Source: Carnobacterium inhibens subsp. inhibens DSM 13024
GTDB taxonomy: Bacteria > Bacillota > Bacilli > Lactobacillales > Carnobacteriaceae
DNA: 64,000 nucleotides
Assembly (NCBI RefSeq): GCF_000746825.1
Contig: NZ_JQIV01000006.1
Coordinates: 1,790,784-1,854,783 of the forward strand
Direction of reading: 5' to 3'
This document shows positions 1 to 9,211 of the stretch, piece after piece (positions within the stretch are counted from its first letter, which is position 1; every line of letters begins with the position of its first letter). A program made the position numbers and the translations under genes. Below the pieces are notes generated by a model. That model was not told the DNA's origin. It searched no databases and was given only the letters and a program-made list of their open reading frames with translations.

Positions 1-1437
1 ACAGAGACTAAAAGTCTGCAAATTTATTATGAAGATGATAGTTGTATTAATGTTACTTCAGAAACTTTAACCATGAGTTTTCCATTTGAAACGATAGCTA
101 CAATTTTAGAAGGTATGTTAACGCAAGTTGATAGTCTTGAGTCTAAGAATCAAGTTGTTCAATTAGAAAACCTAAGACCTGAAATCATTACATTATATTT
201 TAGAGTGATTATTGCTTATCTAAGAATGGATGACAATATTATTGATGCAGAAGAATACAAAGAATTACTGTCATTAATGACCAAAGTGAAGGTGTCAAAG
301 CAAATTGCCGATGAATTAAGAAAATATCGATTCCAAGATAATGCTGAAGATATTGACATACTCATTAAATATTTACGGAATGAATTAGAAGTTGACAATA
401 TTTCGGCACCTATTATTTTTCAATCTTTAGGAATGGATCTTGTTTCAATGAATAAAGATATATTAGATAAATGGAACGAATCTGACTCGTTAGTTTTAAT
501 TTTTGATAAATTGAATGTAGATAAAAAGCAAGTAGAATTTACTGTAAGAAGAATAATACTTAATGAGAGAATTTATACAGAAAAGTTAGATAACAATCAG
601 ATTAAAGCTATGACAACAGAGTTGGTAGCTTTAGCTACTGGAGCAGGTATTTCATTAGGAGCTCTAGCGATTACTGGTGCAGTTTCCGGCATGGGTGCGG
701 GAGTATCAGGTGGATTATGGGCTCTTGCTTTTGGAACCACTGGTGGTGTACTTTTAGGAGTAGCCACTGTAGCAGCGGGGGCATATGGGGCATACAAGGG
801 AGTAAAATATTTTGCGGGAACTAGTGAATTAGAGAAGTATAGCTTCAAACAAGAGGCATTAACCAATAGGATAACTATGTTAAGAGCGGGTAATGTATAC
901 ATTTTAGATGACTTGAATTATTTAATGGGCAGCATAAACGGACTAACTGAAAAAATTATTGAGCATCAACAATTAACCAAAGCAATTGTTACTAAAAGTG
1001 GAGAGCTGCTTCAACAAAAGAATGATCAAATTTTTGAAATAGCAAATAAATTGCAAATTATGAGTAATCGTGCAAAAAATATTTCAGAGTCAGGTAAAAT
1101 TATTGAAAAAGAGCAAGGTTTTATGGAGTTAGAGAGCTGTTTAACTGCTCTACCAGAAGAATTAAATATTGAAAAGTTTGAAGAGTTAGTTGAATCGGAC
1201 ATTAATAAAGTACAATATATTAAAATTATTAATGAGGTCTATTATGAAGATGAATCGGGTAAACGCTGGATAAACAAGGAAGTCACTGTAGAAGATATAG
1301 AAAAACTTAAAAATGCAAGTGCTATTTTGGAAAGCATTAAATACAATGAAACGGCGGCTTCTACCGTGGTTCAAGGAAAAGTAATGGCCAAAAAAGGTTT
1401 CAATTCTCTAAAATCGCTATTTAGTGAGGATAAATAA
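1..1437 (+). CDS. Unknown helical protein with glycine-rich hydrophobic domain, 5' end outside window
   Basis: No family recognised. The frame is open from base 1 with no stop, and the first ATG (base 73) has no ribosome site before it, so the true start very likely lies upstream and the gene is cut by the window edge. Counting from the Met at 73, residues 1-170 look like an acidic helical bundle, faintly reminiscent of TerB-like domains (weak). Residues about 180-250 are a long Gly/Ala-rich hydrophobic stretch resembling a membrane hairpin or glycine zipper. The remaining 200 residues are charged helices with coiled-coil character. It ends one base before the next gene's likely TTG start, so the two are translationally linked. 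A membrane-associated partner protein is inference only. Confidence 0.8.
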   Translation, partial: TETKSLQIYYEDDSCINVTSETLTMSFPFETIATILEGMLTQVDSLESKNQVVQLENLRPEIITLYFRVIIAYLRMDDNIIDAEEYKELLSLMTKVKVSKQIADELRKYRFQDNAEDIDILIKYLRNELEVDNISAPIIFQSLGMDLVSMNKDILDKWNESDSLVLIFDKLNVDKKQVEFTVRRIILNERIYTEKLDNNQIKAMTTELVALATGAGISLGALAITGAVSGMGAGVSGGLWALAFGTTGGVLLGVATVAAGAYGAYKGVKYFAGTSELEKYSFKQEALTNRITMLRAGNVYILDDLNYLMGSINGLTEKIIEHQQLTKAIVTKSGELLQQKNDQIFEIANKLQIMSNRAKNISESGKIIEKEQGFMELESCLTALPEELNIEKFEELVESDINKVQYIKIINEVYYEDESGKRWINKEVTVEDIEKLKNASAILESIKYNETAASTVVQGKVMAKKGFNSLKSLFSEDK

Positions 1438-1438
1438 A

Positions 1439-3082
1439 TTGTTAAATCGAAAAGATCGAGAATACCTCAAAGCTATGGATAGTGCTGCAGAAATGCTTTC
1501 AGTTGATATTAAATTACGCAATAACGCCAATAATGAAATTGAACACGCAAAAAAAAATTTAAATAAGTTGAATATTTCTATGGATGACTCATTATCTGCT
1601 CAAAAGGCTCTTTTGCAAGAATTAGAACTATCTCTAAATGAACCAACTAGTGCGAATAATAATGATTTACTAGCAAAATTTAATGATTTAACTAATGTTA
1701 ATGAACCTATACTTGAGAAGCTTACATTAATTGAAACTCCTGAACTATCATTCGACTGGCAGGAAGCAGTTGCAATCAATGATGCTTATGCAAAAGATCA
1801 TGATATAGATTTATCTCATCCATTTGTTTCTATGTTTTCGGATGTTGAGTTTGTAGAAATTTCACAGCAAATGGTAGAAAAATTTGAGCTATTAACATTA
1901 GATAAAGAGGATTATGCGTTTGCAGCGTCAGCAGGGGTTATAGCAGGTTTAATTGATGCTATTTTTATTGGAACTATTAAAACAGGCACAGATGCTACAG
2001 GACTTCAAAAAATTGTAGATGATGGCTTTAGTAAAATGGTAAAGGCATATGGTAAAATTGAAAGAATTACTGATCTGAAAAATCAGGAAAAAAGAGCAAC
2101 TACTGAAGAAGCAAAAAATAGAATAAGAAAAAAAATTGCTGATGTAAGTGAAGGTATTGTAACCGTCGCTAAAGATGGTCAAAAAACAACTCGAAAATGG
2201 GAGACAGCAGATAGTACAAAATGGTTAGAAAAGCTCCATCCAGTTAATTATGACGCCGCTACAAATAAAGTTCGTGGTGGTAATTTAAATGTTGGATTGA
2301 GACCAGATAACCATCACCTATTGTCTTTAGCACATGAGCCTAGCCTATTAGGTTTGTTAGTGGGTATTATTGACCAGATAACTGGAAAGACTACATTTAG
2401 AGATGTTAAAGGTGATATTCAGAGAGTCGTCACAGATAACATTAATAAAGACTTAGGTAGTAATCCGATAGAACAAATTATCAAGGCGACAGAAAATTGG
2501 TTTGGTCACACTATGAGTGATATAGCTGGCAGTAGCACTTCAAAAGGTAGGGGTAGTGGTTTGCCCGTACCAGGATGGTCTGCTCTACAAAAATTACAAT
2601 TTGGACATATCAAGGTAAGCGAAAGAAAGCAAGACATGACAATAGCTCAGGTATCTGAATGGATGTTTAAACAAGGATATGATGTTCGAGCTTTCACAGC
2701 GCAATTAATTCCAATTTTAATTTATGAAACTTTGATAAGATCCTATTGGTTTTATAAGCAGCACTTTTTCTACGGTAAAGAAATCAAAGAAAGTTTGCCT
2801 ATTGCAAATAATAGAGAGTTGGCAAGGCTATTATTAATATCTGCAGCATCCTTTTCTGCTGTAGATGTAGCACACGCTACAATTAAAAGTGGACCTGGTT
2901 CACCCCAGTTTATAGGTGTTTTTTTAATGACTGTAAATTATCCTGGGCTAATTGATTTAGGTTTTAGAAGTGTCCAAAACATTAGGAACGAAGTTCAACA
3001 TAAGAAGCATGTTGAAGATATTTATGAGAAGGAAATATTGGTCGAGTATAAAAGAGTTCTAAATGAAGATAGCCTATTTTAA
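1439..3082 (+). CDS. Unknown membrane protein, partner of the upstream gene
   Basis: No family recognised; about 547 residues. A GTG at 1424 overlaps the previous gene but has no ribosome site, whereas GAGGA at 1426-1430 sits 8 bases before a TTG at 1439, so TTG is preferred. Residues 1-90 are charged helices with coiled-coil character. A hydrophobic segment rich in Gly/Ile follows at about 163-182, then a basic middle region, and three hydrophobic segments near residues 420-440, 460-480 and 490-510, suggesting membrane attachment. The one-base gap to the upstream gene means joint expression. No catalytic motif could be seen. Possible roles include a membrane-acting defence or conflict pair, but nothing in the sequence proves this. 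Confidence 0.82.
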   Translation: MLNRKDREYLKAMDSAAEMLSVDIKLRNNANNEIEHAKKNLNKLNISMDDSLSAQKALLQELELSLNEPTSANNNDLLAKFNDLTNVNEPILEKLTLIETPELSFDWQEAVAINDAYAKDHDIDLSHPFVSMFSDVEFVEISQQMVEKFELLTLDKEDYAFAASAGVIAGLIDAIFIGTIKTGTDATGLQKIVDDGFSKMVKAYGKIERITDLKNQEKRATTEEAKNRIRKKIADVSEGIVTVAKDGQKTTRKWETADSTKWLEKLHPVNYDAATNKVRGGNLNVGLRPDNHHLLSLAHEPSLLGLLVGIIDQITGKTTFRDVKGDIQRVVTDNINKDLGSNPIEQIIKATENWFGHTMSDIAGSSTSKGRGSGLPVPGWSALQKLQFGHIKVSERKQDMTIAQVSEWMFKQGYDVRAFTAQLIPILIYETLIRSYWFYKQHFFYGKEIKESLPIANNRELARLLLISAASFSAVDVAHATIKSGPGSPQFIGVFLMTVNYPGLIDLGFRSVQNIRNEVQHKKHVEDIYEKEILVEYKRVLNEDSLF

Positions 3083-3162
3083 TTTACTGTCTTTCTGTTT
3101 AACTCTGATTTATATAACACTTAATCAACACATTATAAATAAACTAAACCAATATATGATTA

Positions 3163-3200
3163 AGGGAGCCAACAGCAGACTCAAACGCTGTTGGCTCCTT
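3163..3200 (+). terminator. Perfect 12-bp hairpin after the unknown gene pair
   Basis: GGAGCCAACAGC at 3165-3176 is followed after a 10-base loop by its exact reverse complement at 3187-3198. The hairpin is strong but lacks a good U-tract, so terminator is the likely but not certain role. Nothing supports a real gene in the frame that spans it. Confidence 0.55.
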
Positions 3201-3325
3201 CCACACACCCAAGTCCATTCGTTTTATCCAAAAATATTTCAAAATCGTTGGGTACATGATAAAAGCAGTGAAGGAAAACTGTAAAAAGTAGCTCATTAAA
3301 AAAATAGAATTATATCAATTATAGT

Positions 3326-3381
3326 AAAAACCTCACTTAGGTATAACACGGAGAACCGTATCATAAGTAAATGAGGTTTTT
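3326..3381. repeat. Dispersed repeat, copy 1, inside a hairpin
   Basis: The 20-base core GAGAACCGTATCATAAGTAA (3351-3370) lies between AAAAACCTCA (3326-3335) and its reverse complement TGAGGTTTTT (3372-3381), giving a 10-bp outer stem, with CTTA/TAAG pairing just inside. Related cores occur at 4210-4229, 9612-9631 and, more degenerate, 12487-12506. The rest of the gap 3083-3604 shows only hairpins and no supported gene. Confidence 0.6.
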
Positions 3382-3549
3382 AAATAGTAATGAATTAACA
3401 ATAAATCTTGAGTGGTGATAAAGAGTGATTTATATATGCAAGATAATATTAGGGATCTACGCGATTGAAGTATTGAAAATTATCTAAACGAAATGGTTTA
3501 GAATGTTTGTTAATCAGTTAAATGCGGATAATGATAAGAAGGAATTAAA

Positions 3550-3589
3550 AAAAGTAAGCACATTGGCAATAACCAACATGCTTACTTTT
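3550..3589 (-). terminator. Terminator of the glyoxalase-like gene
   Basis: AAAAGTAAGCA (3550-3560) pairs with TGCTTACTTTT (3579-3589), and an inner TTGG/CCAA extends the stem. It lies just past the stop codon of the minus-strand gene, which it should terminate. Confidence 0.7.
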
Positions 3590-3604
3590 AAAAGATTCGA
3601 AAAA

Positions 3605-3985
3605 TTATTTTGCGCGCTTTACTTCAATCCGATAGCCATCAGGGTCCGTCACAAAGAAATAAGAGGGTGTGCCGCCTGAAAGTCCTCTTAAATCACCTGT
3701 TTGGTAAGCAGAAGATTTACAAACTTCATGCATTTTTTCTAAGTCACTAACAGTCACACCTAAATGACTGAAGCCGTCTCCTACATTGTATGGCTCAGCA
3801 TCGTAATTGTAAGTGAGTTCAATTTGTACAGAAGAACCAGGAGAATTCAGATAAACTAAATCAAATTTATCTTCAGGGAATTCTCTGCGACTGGCAATTT
3901 CAAAATCAAATAGATTAGTATAAAAGTCTAAAGTAGCTTCAATATCTCTAACACGCAGGCAAATCTCAATAAGTTCTTGTTTCAT
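3605..3985 (-). CDS. VOC family protein, lactoylglutathione lyase-like
   Basis: A single-domain vicinal-oxygen-chelate protein of about 126 residues, the usual size for glyoxalase I-like enzymes, which isomerise hemithioacetals of toxic aldehydes or bind related small molecules. Compared with E. coli GloA the later metal ligands are visible: Glu in IELTYN, His in FSHLG and Glu in GYRIEV. The first ligand position, His in GloA, is Glu here, so metal choice or activity may differ. The DPDGYRIE ending is typical. I prefer the ATG at 3985 because GGAGG lies 11 bases upstream; the TTG at 4003 would place the start over that site. It is a single-gene unit with its own terminator. Confidence 0.85.
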   Translation of the reverse strand: MKQELIEICLRVRDIEATLDFYTNLFDFEIASRREFPEDKFDLVYLNSPGSSVQIELTYNYDAEPYNVGDGFSHLGVTVSDLEKMHEVCKSSAYQTGDLRGLSGGTPSYFFVTDPDGYRIEVKRAK

Positions 3986-4209
3986 AATAATATCATCCTC
4001 CAATAGTTTCTTATTTTATTCTAGCATGAATAGGTCATATAGGCACGCCCATGTTATTTTCTATAGTGCTTTCTATTACCTCGATAGGCAAAAAGAACAG
4101 AGTTTAATCTGATAATAGGAGCATTCATTGACAAAAATATATTCTACAAAGAAATAGTTGGTAAACTAAATGAATTAACGAAATAAACAAAGTTTGTTAA
4201 AGGTGTTGA

Positions 4210-4229
4210 GAGAACCATATCATAAGTAA
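4210..4229. repeat. Dispersed repeat core, copy 2
   Basis: GAGAACCATATCATAAGTAA differs from copy 1 at one base. It lies 40 bases upstream of the ADP-ribosyltransferase start, so it could also affect that gene's promoter region. Confidence 0.55.
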
Positions 4230-4268
4230 AAATAAAAATTTAGTTAGTTAAATAGGAGGAAAAATAAA

Positions 4269-5018
4269 ATGAGGATGAAATTTGACCCAAGTAATCCTAT
4301 TATCCAGCTCTGTATGAAAGGGATGGCTCTAGAAGAAAGTGGAAATTTGGATGATGCCATCGAAGCTTTTATTGAAGCATGGAACCAAACAAGTGACGAC
4401 TATGAAAGATTTATTGCAGCTTATCATTTAGGATTAAGACAAAATAATGTCGACGATAAGTTAAAATGGATGGAAAAATCATTGGCCCTGGCTCTAAAAA
4501 TTAATGATGATGATGTTAAGAGTGCTTATCCAACTTTATATTTAACTATCGCTAAATGTTATGAAGCAATGAATGATACTACAAATGCTAGAAAAAATAG
4601 TGAATTGTTTCATTCATGTCAAGGTAGACCGACTGACGCTGGTCCTTTTTATCATGGGTCAAAGGCAGATTTGCAAGTTGGCGATTTGCTAACAGCGGGT
4701 AAGAAATCAAATTACGAAAAAGATCTTAAAATGAACCACATCTATTTCACAGCAAATATCAATGGTGCGGGACTTGCTGCAGCATTATCAAAAGGTGAAG
4801 GAATAGAACGTGTTTATATCATAGAACCTACCGGTGAATTTGAAAACGACCCTAATGTAACTGACAAGAAATTCCCTGGTAACCTAACACGTTCTTATCG
4901 CTCCCAAAACCCTCTAAAAGTTTTGGGAGAAGTAACAGATTGGGAAAAACTGACTCATTCAGAACGACAGGAATGGGATGAAAGATTAGCTAAGAATAAA
5001 GGGGAGATTATTAACTGA
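4269..5018 (+). CDS. arr: Rifampin ADP-ribosyltransferase (Arr) with N-terminal TPR-like domain
   Basis: Residues about 120-249 match the Arr family, which transfers ADP-ribose from NAD+ to rifampin and inactivates it. Landmarks are FYHGSKADLQVGD, the HIYFTAN segment, the AALSKGEG-ERVYIIEPTG strand and the SYRSQNPLKVLGEV ending. Usual Arr proteins are about 140 residues; here roughly 120 extra N-terminal residues form helical pairs resembling tetratricopeptide repeats (the ALEESGNLDDAIEAF unit is clearest). The ribosome site AGGAGGA sits 9 bases before the ATG; a second ATG at 4275 is possible. It is a single-gene unit with a terminator. Intrinsic rifamycin resistance is expected from the family, while a different substrate steered by the TPR part is possible. 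Confidence 0.85.
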   Translation: MRMKFDPSNPIIQLCMKGMALEESGNLDDAIEAFIEAWNQTSDDYERFIAAYHLGLRQNNVDDKLKWMEKSLALALKINDDDVKSAYPTLYLTIAKCYEAMNDTTNARKNSELFHSCQGRPTDAGPFYHGSKADLQVGDLLTAGKKSNYEKDLKMNHIYFTANINGAGLAAALSKGEGIERVYIIEPTGEFENDPNVTDKKFPGNLTRSYRSQNPLKVLGEVTDWEKLTHSERQEWDERLAKNKGEIIN

Positions 5019-5099
5019 AATTAACTATCATAGCAGTGCAACGGATGAGTAGTTATTTAGCATTCACGATTTTTACACTGTAATGAAAACTAATAAAGA

Positions 5100-5143
5100 C
5101 GGAGATAATCCATTGTTAAATGATGGCTTATCTCCGACTTTTT
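5100..5143 (+). terminator. Terminator after arr
   Basis: CGGAGATAA (5100-5108) and TTATCTCCG (5128-5136) form the stem, with further CCAT/ATGG pairing in the loop, followed by ACTTTTT. Confidence 0.75.
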
Positions 5144-5352
5144 CTGCTGTTATTGATATAAATCATTTAGGATTTTAGTACAATAATGCATATATACGGT
5201 ATAAATATTGAGAATAATTAAAGTAAATTATACTTGTGAACAGAGTTTTGCAGATACCCTAGAAATATAATTAAGTTTAGTGATAAACTAACAGTCAATT
5301 GTAATTATTAAGTATGATATTTTTGATTTACTATTTTAGGGGGAGAAAGAGA

Positions 5353-5991
5353 ATGGGATTTTTTGTTAATAAATTGATATTAATTGTATCGTTAGGGTTG
5401 GTGCTAGGTGCTTGTTCTGCAGCAACTGACATGGAAGAAAGCTCAGAGAATACAACAGATGAGGCTGTAGAGGCAGTTGAAGAAACTGAAGAAAAAAGTA
5501 TTGTAGCCGATGAAATGACAACAACTTTTTATCCAGAAGTAACTAGATTAAGACATCTTACCGAAGAAGACCTGGAGTGGTACGATATCATTATAACTAG
5601 ATTAAATGCTATAGATGATTTCTCAGGTGATCGGGAGACTGTATACGAGATAGCTGAAGAATACGGAGAAGATCCTGAAGAGTTATATTTTGATTGGTTA
5701 GAGATTTGGGATGCAAAAGTGCATGGTGATAATGGGAATTATGCTATTTTGTCAGAGGCTTATAGTAAATTAACTACTGAGATTATTGAAAAAAACATCG
5801 TGGGGGAAAAAATCGAACATTCTAGCAGTAGATCTAGTTTAGATGAGGGAAATTTAACTACCTTTGTACAGCACGAGCTAGACGTAGATGGAGAACTTTA
5901 TGAAGTTGCTTACGTGATTGAACACAGAGATGATTATAAAATTGCGGAAATAATTGAGTTTAGTGTTAATGGAGAAAAGACAGATTTATAG
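5353..5991 (+). CDS. Small acidic lipoprotein, function unknown
   Basis: A secreted lipoprotein of about 212 residues. The ATG at 5353 is chosen because GGGGGAG lies just upstream and it starts a normal signal peptide; an upstream start at 5314 would add an unusual extension. The lipobox is LGAC, so the mature protein begins at Cys about residue 21 and is anchored to the outer face of the membrane. A linker rich in Glu, Thr and Ser follows (about residues 25-55), then an acidic globular part of roughly 150 residues with no family I recognise. No operon partner is evident. Confidence 0.75.
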   Translation: MGFFVNKLILIVSLGLVLGACSAATDMEESSENTTDEAVEAVEETEEKSIVADEMTTTFYPEVTRLRHLTEEDLEWYDIIITRLNAIDDFSGDRETVYEIAEEYGEDPEELYFDWLEIWDAKVHGDNGNYAILSEAYSKLTTEIIEKNIVGEKIEHSSSRSSLDEGNLTTFVQHELDVDGELYEVAYVIEHRDDYKIAEIIEFSVNGEKTDL

Positions 5992-6139
5992 ATAGAGTAT
6001 GTTTAGTTATGTTCATTGTAGCTGTTTTAATGCATCAATAAGAATTTTAGTATAAGTAAATGCAAAGGCTAAAATTTGGGCATATTGGTGCATGAGTAGT
6101 ATGATGAAGTTACGAATAAATTTTATGAGGAGTGGTAAG

Positions 6140-6928
6140 ATGACAGCATATGAATTACCAAAAGTGTGGCAGTGGGAAGAAGAGAATTCAAAAAAAGGTG
6201 GCAATCGTCCCACAGCTGGGAGTCGTTTCGAACAAAAATTACCAGTTGGAGATGCTCCGTTTCAACTCTATTCATTAGGAACACCGAATGGCATTAAAGT
6301 TACAATTATGTTCGAAGAGCTGAAAGAGTTGGGTGCGGAAGGCGCAGATTATGACTTATATACTATCAATATTGGCGAAGGGGACCAATTTGGTTCAGAT
6401 TTTGTTGAGATCAATCCTAATTCTAAAATTCCAGCTCTTGTTGATCAAAGTCAAAGTCCTCGTTTGGATATTTTTGAATCAGGTTCTATTCTTCTTTACT
6501 TAGCGGAGAAATTTAACCAACTCATTCCGACAACTATTCACGGTCGGACTGAAACTCTTAATTGGTTATTCTGGCAAATGGGAGCAGGTCCTTATGTTGG
6601 TGGAGGATTTGGCCACTTTTTCGCTTATGCTCCTGAGCCTATGAAATACCCGATTGATCGCTTCACGATGGAAACGAAGCGTCAGTTAGATTTACTAGAT
6701 AAAACCTTAGCAAACCGACCTTATATAGCTGGCGATGCCTATACCATCGCAGATATTGCTATATGGTCTTGGTACGGCCGTTTAGCTTTAGGAAAATTAT
6801 ATGAAGGATCATATGAATTTTTGAATCTAGATGAATATACCCATCTCTTAGAATGGTCTCAGCGCATTGCAGAACGACCAGGTGTTCAAAAAGGTCTGGC
6901 AGCAGAGTCTCAATCAATTAAAGAATAG
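6140..6928 (+). CDS. yghU: Glutathione S-transferase family protein, YghU-type disulfide-bond oxidoreductase
   Basis: About 262 residues, close to E. coli YghU (288). The thioredoxin-like N-terminal half contains the FQLYSLGTPNGIKVTIMFEE segment, in which Thr/Asn replace the classical catalytic Ser/Tyr as in the YghU/YfcG (Nu-class) proteins, followed by NPNSKIPALVD and ESGSILLYLAEK for glutathione binding. The C-terminal half is the all-helical GST domain, with the YIAGDAYTIADIAIWSW motif. These enzymes use glutathione to reduce disulfides and organic peroxides. The ATG at 6140 has AGGAG seven bases upstream; starts further upstream lack one. It is transcribed alone. Confidence 0.88.
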   Translation: MTAYELPKVWQWEEENSKKGGNRPTAGSRFEQKLPVGDAPFQLYSLGTPNGIKVTIMFEELKELGAEGADYDLYTINIGEGDQFGSDFVEINPNSKIPALVDQSQSPRLDIFESGSILLYLAEKFNQLIPTTIHGRTETLNWLFWQMGAGPYVGGGFGHFFAYAPEPMKYPIDRFTMETKRQLDLLDKTLANRPYIAGDAYTIADIAIWSWYGRLALGKLYEGSYEFLNLDEYTHLLEWSQRIAERPGVQKGLAAESQSIKE

Positions 6929-7122
6929 TTTGTATCATATTTTATTACTTTAGGGTTTTAACAATCTATTTTGATTAAAAAGAAATAAATAATCAGCACT
7001 GTATTATAATAAACAAGACAACAATAAATTATTACTAATACTAGGATTCTCTATAAATACCTTGCAAAAATAATTTATTATAGGTAGATTTAAATTACAC
7101 TTGAGGTATGTAATAGATAAAA

Positions 7123-7866
7123 ATGTTTATGATAGTAGGGTTTGTATTGAGAAAAAAAGCACTAAAGATTCAGTTAACGAGTTGGATTTTCCTCTTAACT
7201 GCAACTGCAGGATTTATGAACGTTGTAACGATTATTTTATTTTCAGCTACTAGCTCCCATCATACGGGGAGTTTATCAAACAGTATGATTCATTTAGTAA
7301 AAGGGGATTTCGAGGGTTTTATTCGTTTGATAATCGTTATACTAGCCTTTTTCTTAGGAACGATGTTGAGTGGATTCCTATTTCCAGAACAGGTCTTTAA
7401 ATTGAAACGTCGGTATGGTTATATTCAACTCTTATCCGGTTTAGCGATTTTAGTGGGAAGCATTATGCTTAAGAATCATTGGTGGTATTTGCTAGAGACA
7501 ACCCTAATTTTAGGTCTGCAAAATGGTATGTTTGTCTATTATAAAGGTATGATTGTTCGTACGACACATATGTCTGGAAACCTAACTGATGCTGGTTTGG
7601 CTTTAGGTAGAAGTTTAGCAGGACGAAAATCCGAGTTACGGAAGGCCCGTTTCCAACTACTGAATCTCAGCTTCTTTCTATTAGGTAGTATAGTTGGTGC
7701 CGGCGTATTGCTATATACTAGCGTTGATATTTGGCTTGTAGCAAGTAGCTTATACCTCTTTCTTGGTCTCTTATATTTCTCATTGTATCATCACGTCAAT
7801 TACGTAAAATCAACCCATGATGAATTTGAAATAAACGGAAAAAACTTATTTGATTATTTAAAATAG
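7123..7866 (+). CDS. DUF1275 (YoaK-like) membrane protein
   Basis: An integral membrane protein of about 247 residues with around six hydrophobic segments. The TAGFMNVVTI opening, the THMSGNLTDAG motif in the middle and the spacing of helices match the DUF1275/YoaK family, whose substrate is not established. The start is uncertain: the ATG at 7123 has a weak, distant ribosome site, and a TTG a few codons later is an alternative. It stands alone and shares a bidirectional terminator with fabV. Confidence 0.82.
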   Translation: MFMIVGFVLRKKALKIQLTSWIFLLTATAGFMNVVTIILFSATSSHHTGSLSNSMIHLVKGDFEGFIRLIIVILAFFLGTMLSGFLFPEQVFKLKRRYGYIQLLSGLAILVGSIMLKNHWWYLLETTLILGLQNGMFVYYKGMIVRTTHMSGNLTDAGLALGRSLAGRKSELRKARFQLLNLSFFLLGSIVGAGVLLYTSVDIWLVASSLYLFLGLLYFSLYHHVNYVKSTHDEFEINGKNLFDYLK

Positions 7867-7953
7867 ACTTAGATTGGATTGTCTACACTAAACTGTACAA
7901 AATTTATATGGCCAACGATCTGAAGTCAAAAAGACTCTTGTAATCCATCCAAA

Positions 7954-7991
7954 CAAAGAACCCCTCACAGTAAAATGCGAGGGGTTCTTTG
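7954..7991. terminator. Bidirectional terminator between DUF1275 gene and fabV
   Basis: CAAAGAACCCCTC (7954-7966) pairs exactly with GAGGGGTTCTTTG (7979-7991), with A-rich sequence on one side and T-rich on the other, serving both convergent genes. Confidence 0.85.
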
Positions 7992-8014
7992 TTTATTTAT
8001 AGAGTCACAATTGC

Positions 8015-9211
8015 TTAATAGTGTAGTGCTTTTAATTCTTCTATCGTAACGTCTTGTTCAACATAGCCATCAACCATAAAGCCACTTAAATTTGAAAATT
8101 CTTTATAAAAGATGTCGTAAGCTGTCAGATTAGAATTGAAATTTTCTTCATTTAATTTTAGGATAAGTTCCTTCGTTTTAGCCTGAGTATCGCTGTCAAG
8201 TTCCCAGTTATCAGGTCTAAGACGGCCCACTTCATCGTATTCAGGCTTGTTGCCATAAATCATTTCTCTATAAATGCGGTCTTGATGCATAATTGGTGTT
8301 TCATGGGTGCCTTTATCTGCCATCACTTTATAAAGACCGATACAATAAACAGGGAAAAAAGGAATAACTGAACTTGCTTTAGTGGTAACTGCAGTAGCGA
8401 CTACAATCTGAGCTTTGCCGTTTATGTCAGCTAGTAACTCATTAATATTGTTTGTCTTTTCATCACAATCTGCTTTAGCCAGGCCAAGTGTACCACCACC
8501 ATAGTAAGAATGGTTAAGCTCTGTTCCTAAATAAGAATAATTAGTTGTTAAGACGCCATCAGCTAATACGTCTGCTTCTTTTAGTGCTTGCATCCATAGT
8601 TCCCAGTCTTCTCCGCCCATTACCTTTACAGTATTAGCGATTTCCTGTTCAGTTGCAGGTTCCAGAGTTTCAGTATAGTAAGTCTGGTTTTGCATATTAA
8701 TATTAGGTCCAACTACGGGCTCTCCAATGGCTTTAATCGAAGAAGTATATGTTTCTCCAGTAGTAGGATCTGTTCTTCGACCACTTGCCAGACTGTAAAC
8801 GACTAAGTCTACTTTACCGCCAAATTCGTTCTTTATATAATCGATGACTTCTTGCTTGCTTTCGTGGCTGAAAGCGTCTTGAACAAAGTTTTTAGCAATC
8901 AGACCTTCTTTTTCAGCGGCTTCGCGAAAAGCAATATTATTGTACCAGCCGGCTGTTCCTAAGTTCTTTTCGTTCTTTGGCCCCTTTTCAAAAGAAACGC
9001 CAATTGTATCTGCTCCAGCACCGAAAGCTAAATTAATCCGAGTGGCTAAACCGTAGCTTGATGATGCGCCAATGATCAATACCTTTTTTGGGCCTTCATA
9101 AGTTCCTTTGCCTTTTACATAGTCGATTTGATTCAATACTTCTTGTTTGCAACCAAGTGGATTTATACCTAAAGCTACATTTCCACGAATATTTTGTTTG
9201 AATTCCATCAT
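8015..9211 (-). CDS. fabV: Trans-2-enoyl-ACP/CoA reductase (NADH), FabV type
   Basis: About 398 residues, the expected length for FabV, which reduces the trans-2 double bond in the last step of each fatty-acid elongation round. The dinucleotide-binding region IGASSSYGLATRI lies near residues 46-58. The diagnostic active-site pattern Y-x8-K is present in the SYYGGGTLGLAKAD segment, and the conserved VVYSLASGRRTDP stretch is clear. GGAGG lies 10 bases before the ATG at 9211; the next ATG three bases later would also do. It is a lone gene rather than part of a fab cluster. FabV enzymes are usually insensitive to triclosan (family knowledge). Confidence 0.94.
   Translation of the reverse strand: MMEFKQNIRGNVALGINPLGCKQEVLNQIDYVKGKGTYEGPKKVLIIGASSSYGLATRINLAFGAGADTIGVSFEKGPKNEKNLGTAGWYNNIAFREAAEKEGLIAKNFVQDAFSHESKQEVIDYIKNEFGGKVDLVVYSLASGRRTDPTTGETYTSSIKAIGEPVVGPNINMQNQTYYTETLEPATEQEIANTVKVMGGEDWELWMQALKEADVLADGVLTTNYSYLGTELNHSYYGGGTLGLAKADCDEKTNNINELLADINGKAQIVVATAVTTKASSVIPFFPVYCIGLYKVMADKGTHETPIMHQDRIYREMIYGNKPEYDEVGRLRPDNWELDSDTQAKTKELILKLNEENFNSNLTAYDIFYKEFSNLSGFMVDGYVEQDVTIEELKALHY

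Noticed and set aside
597..902. Open frame on the minus strand opposite the glycine-rich part of the first gene
   Set aside because: Its alanine/proline-rich translation is what the complement of Gly/Ala codons gives, and it lacks a ribosome site.
3063..3284. Open frame of 73 codons after the unknown gene pair
   Set aside because: No ribosome site, starts inside the previous gene and runs through a perfect hairpin.
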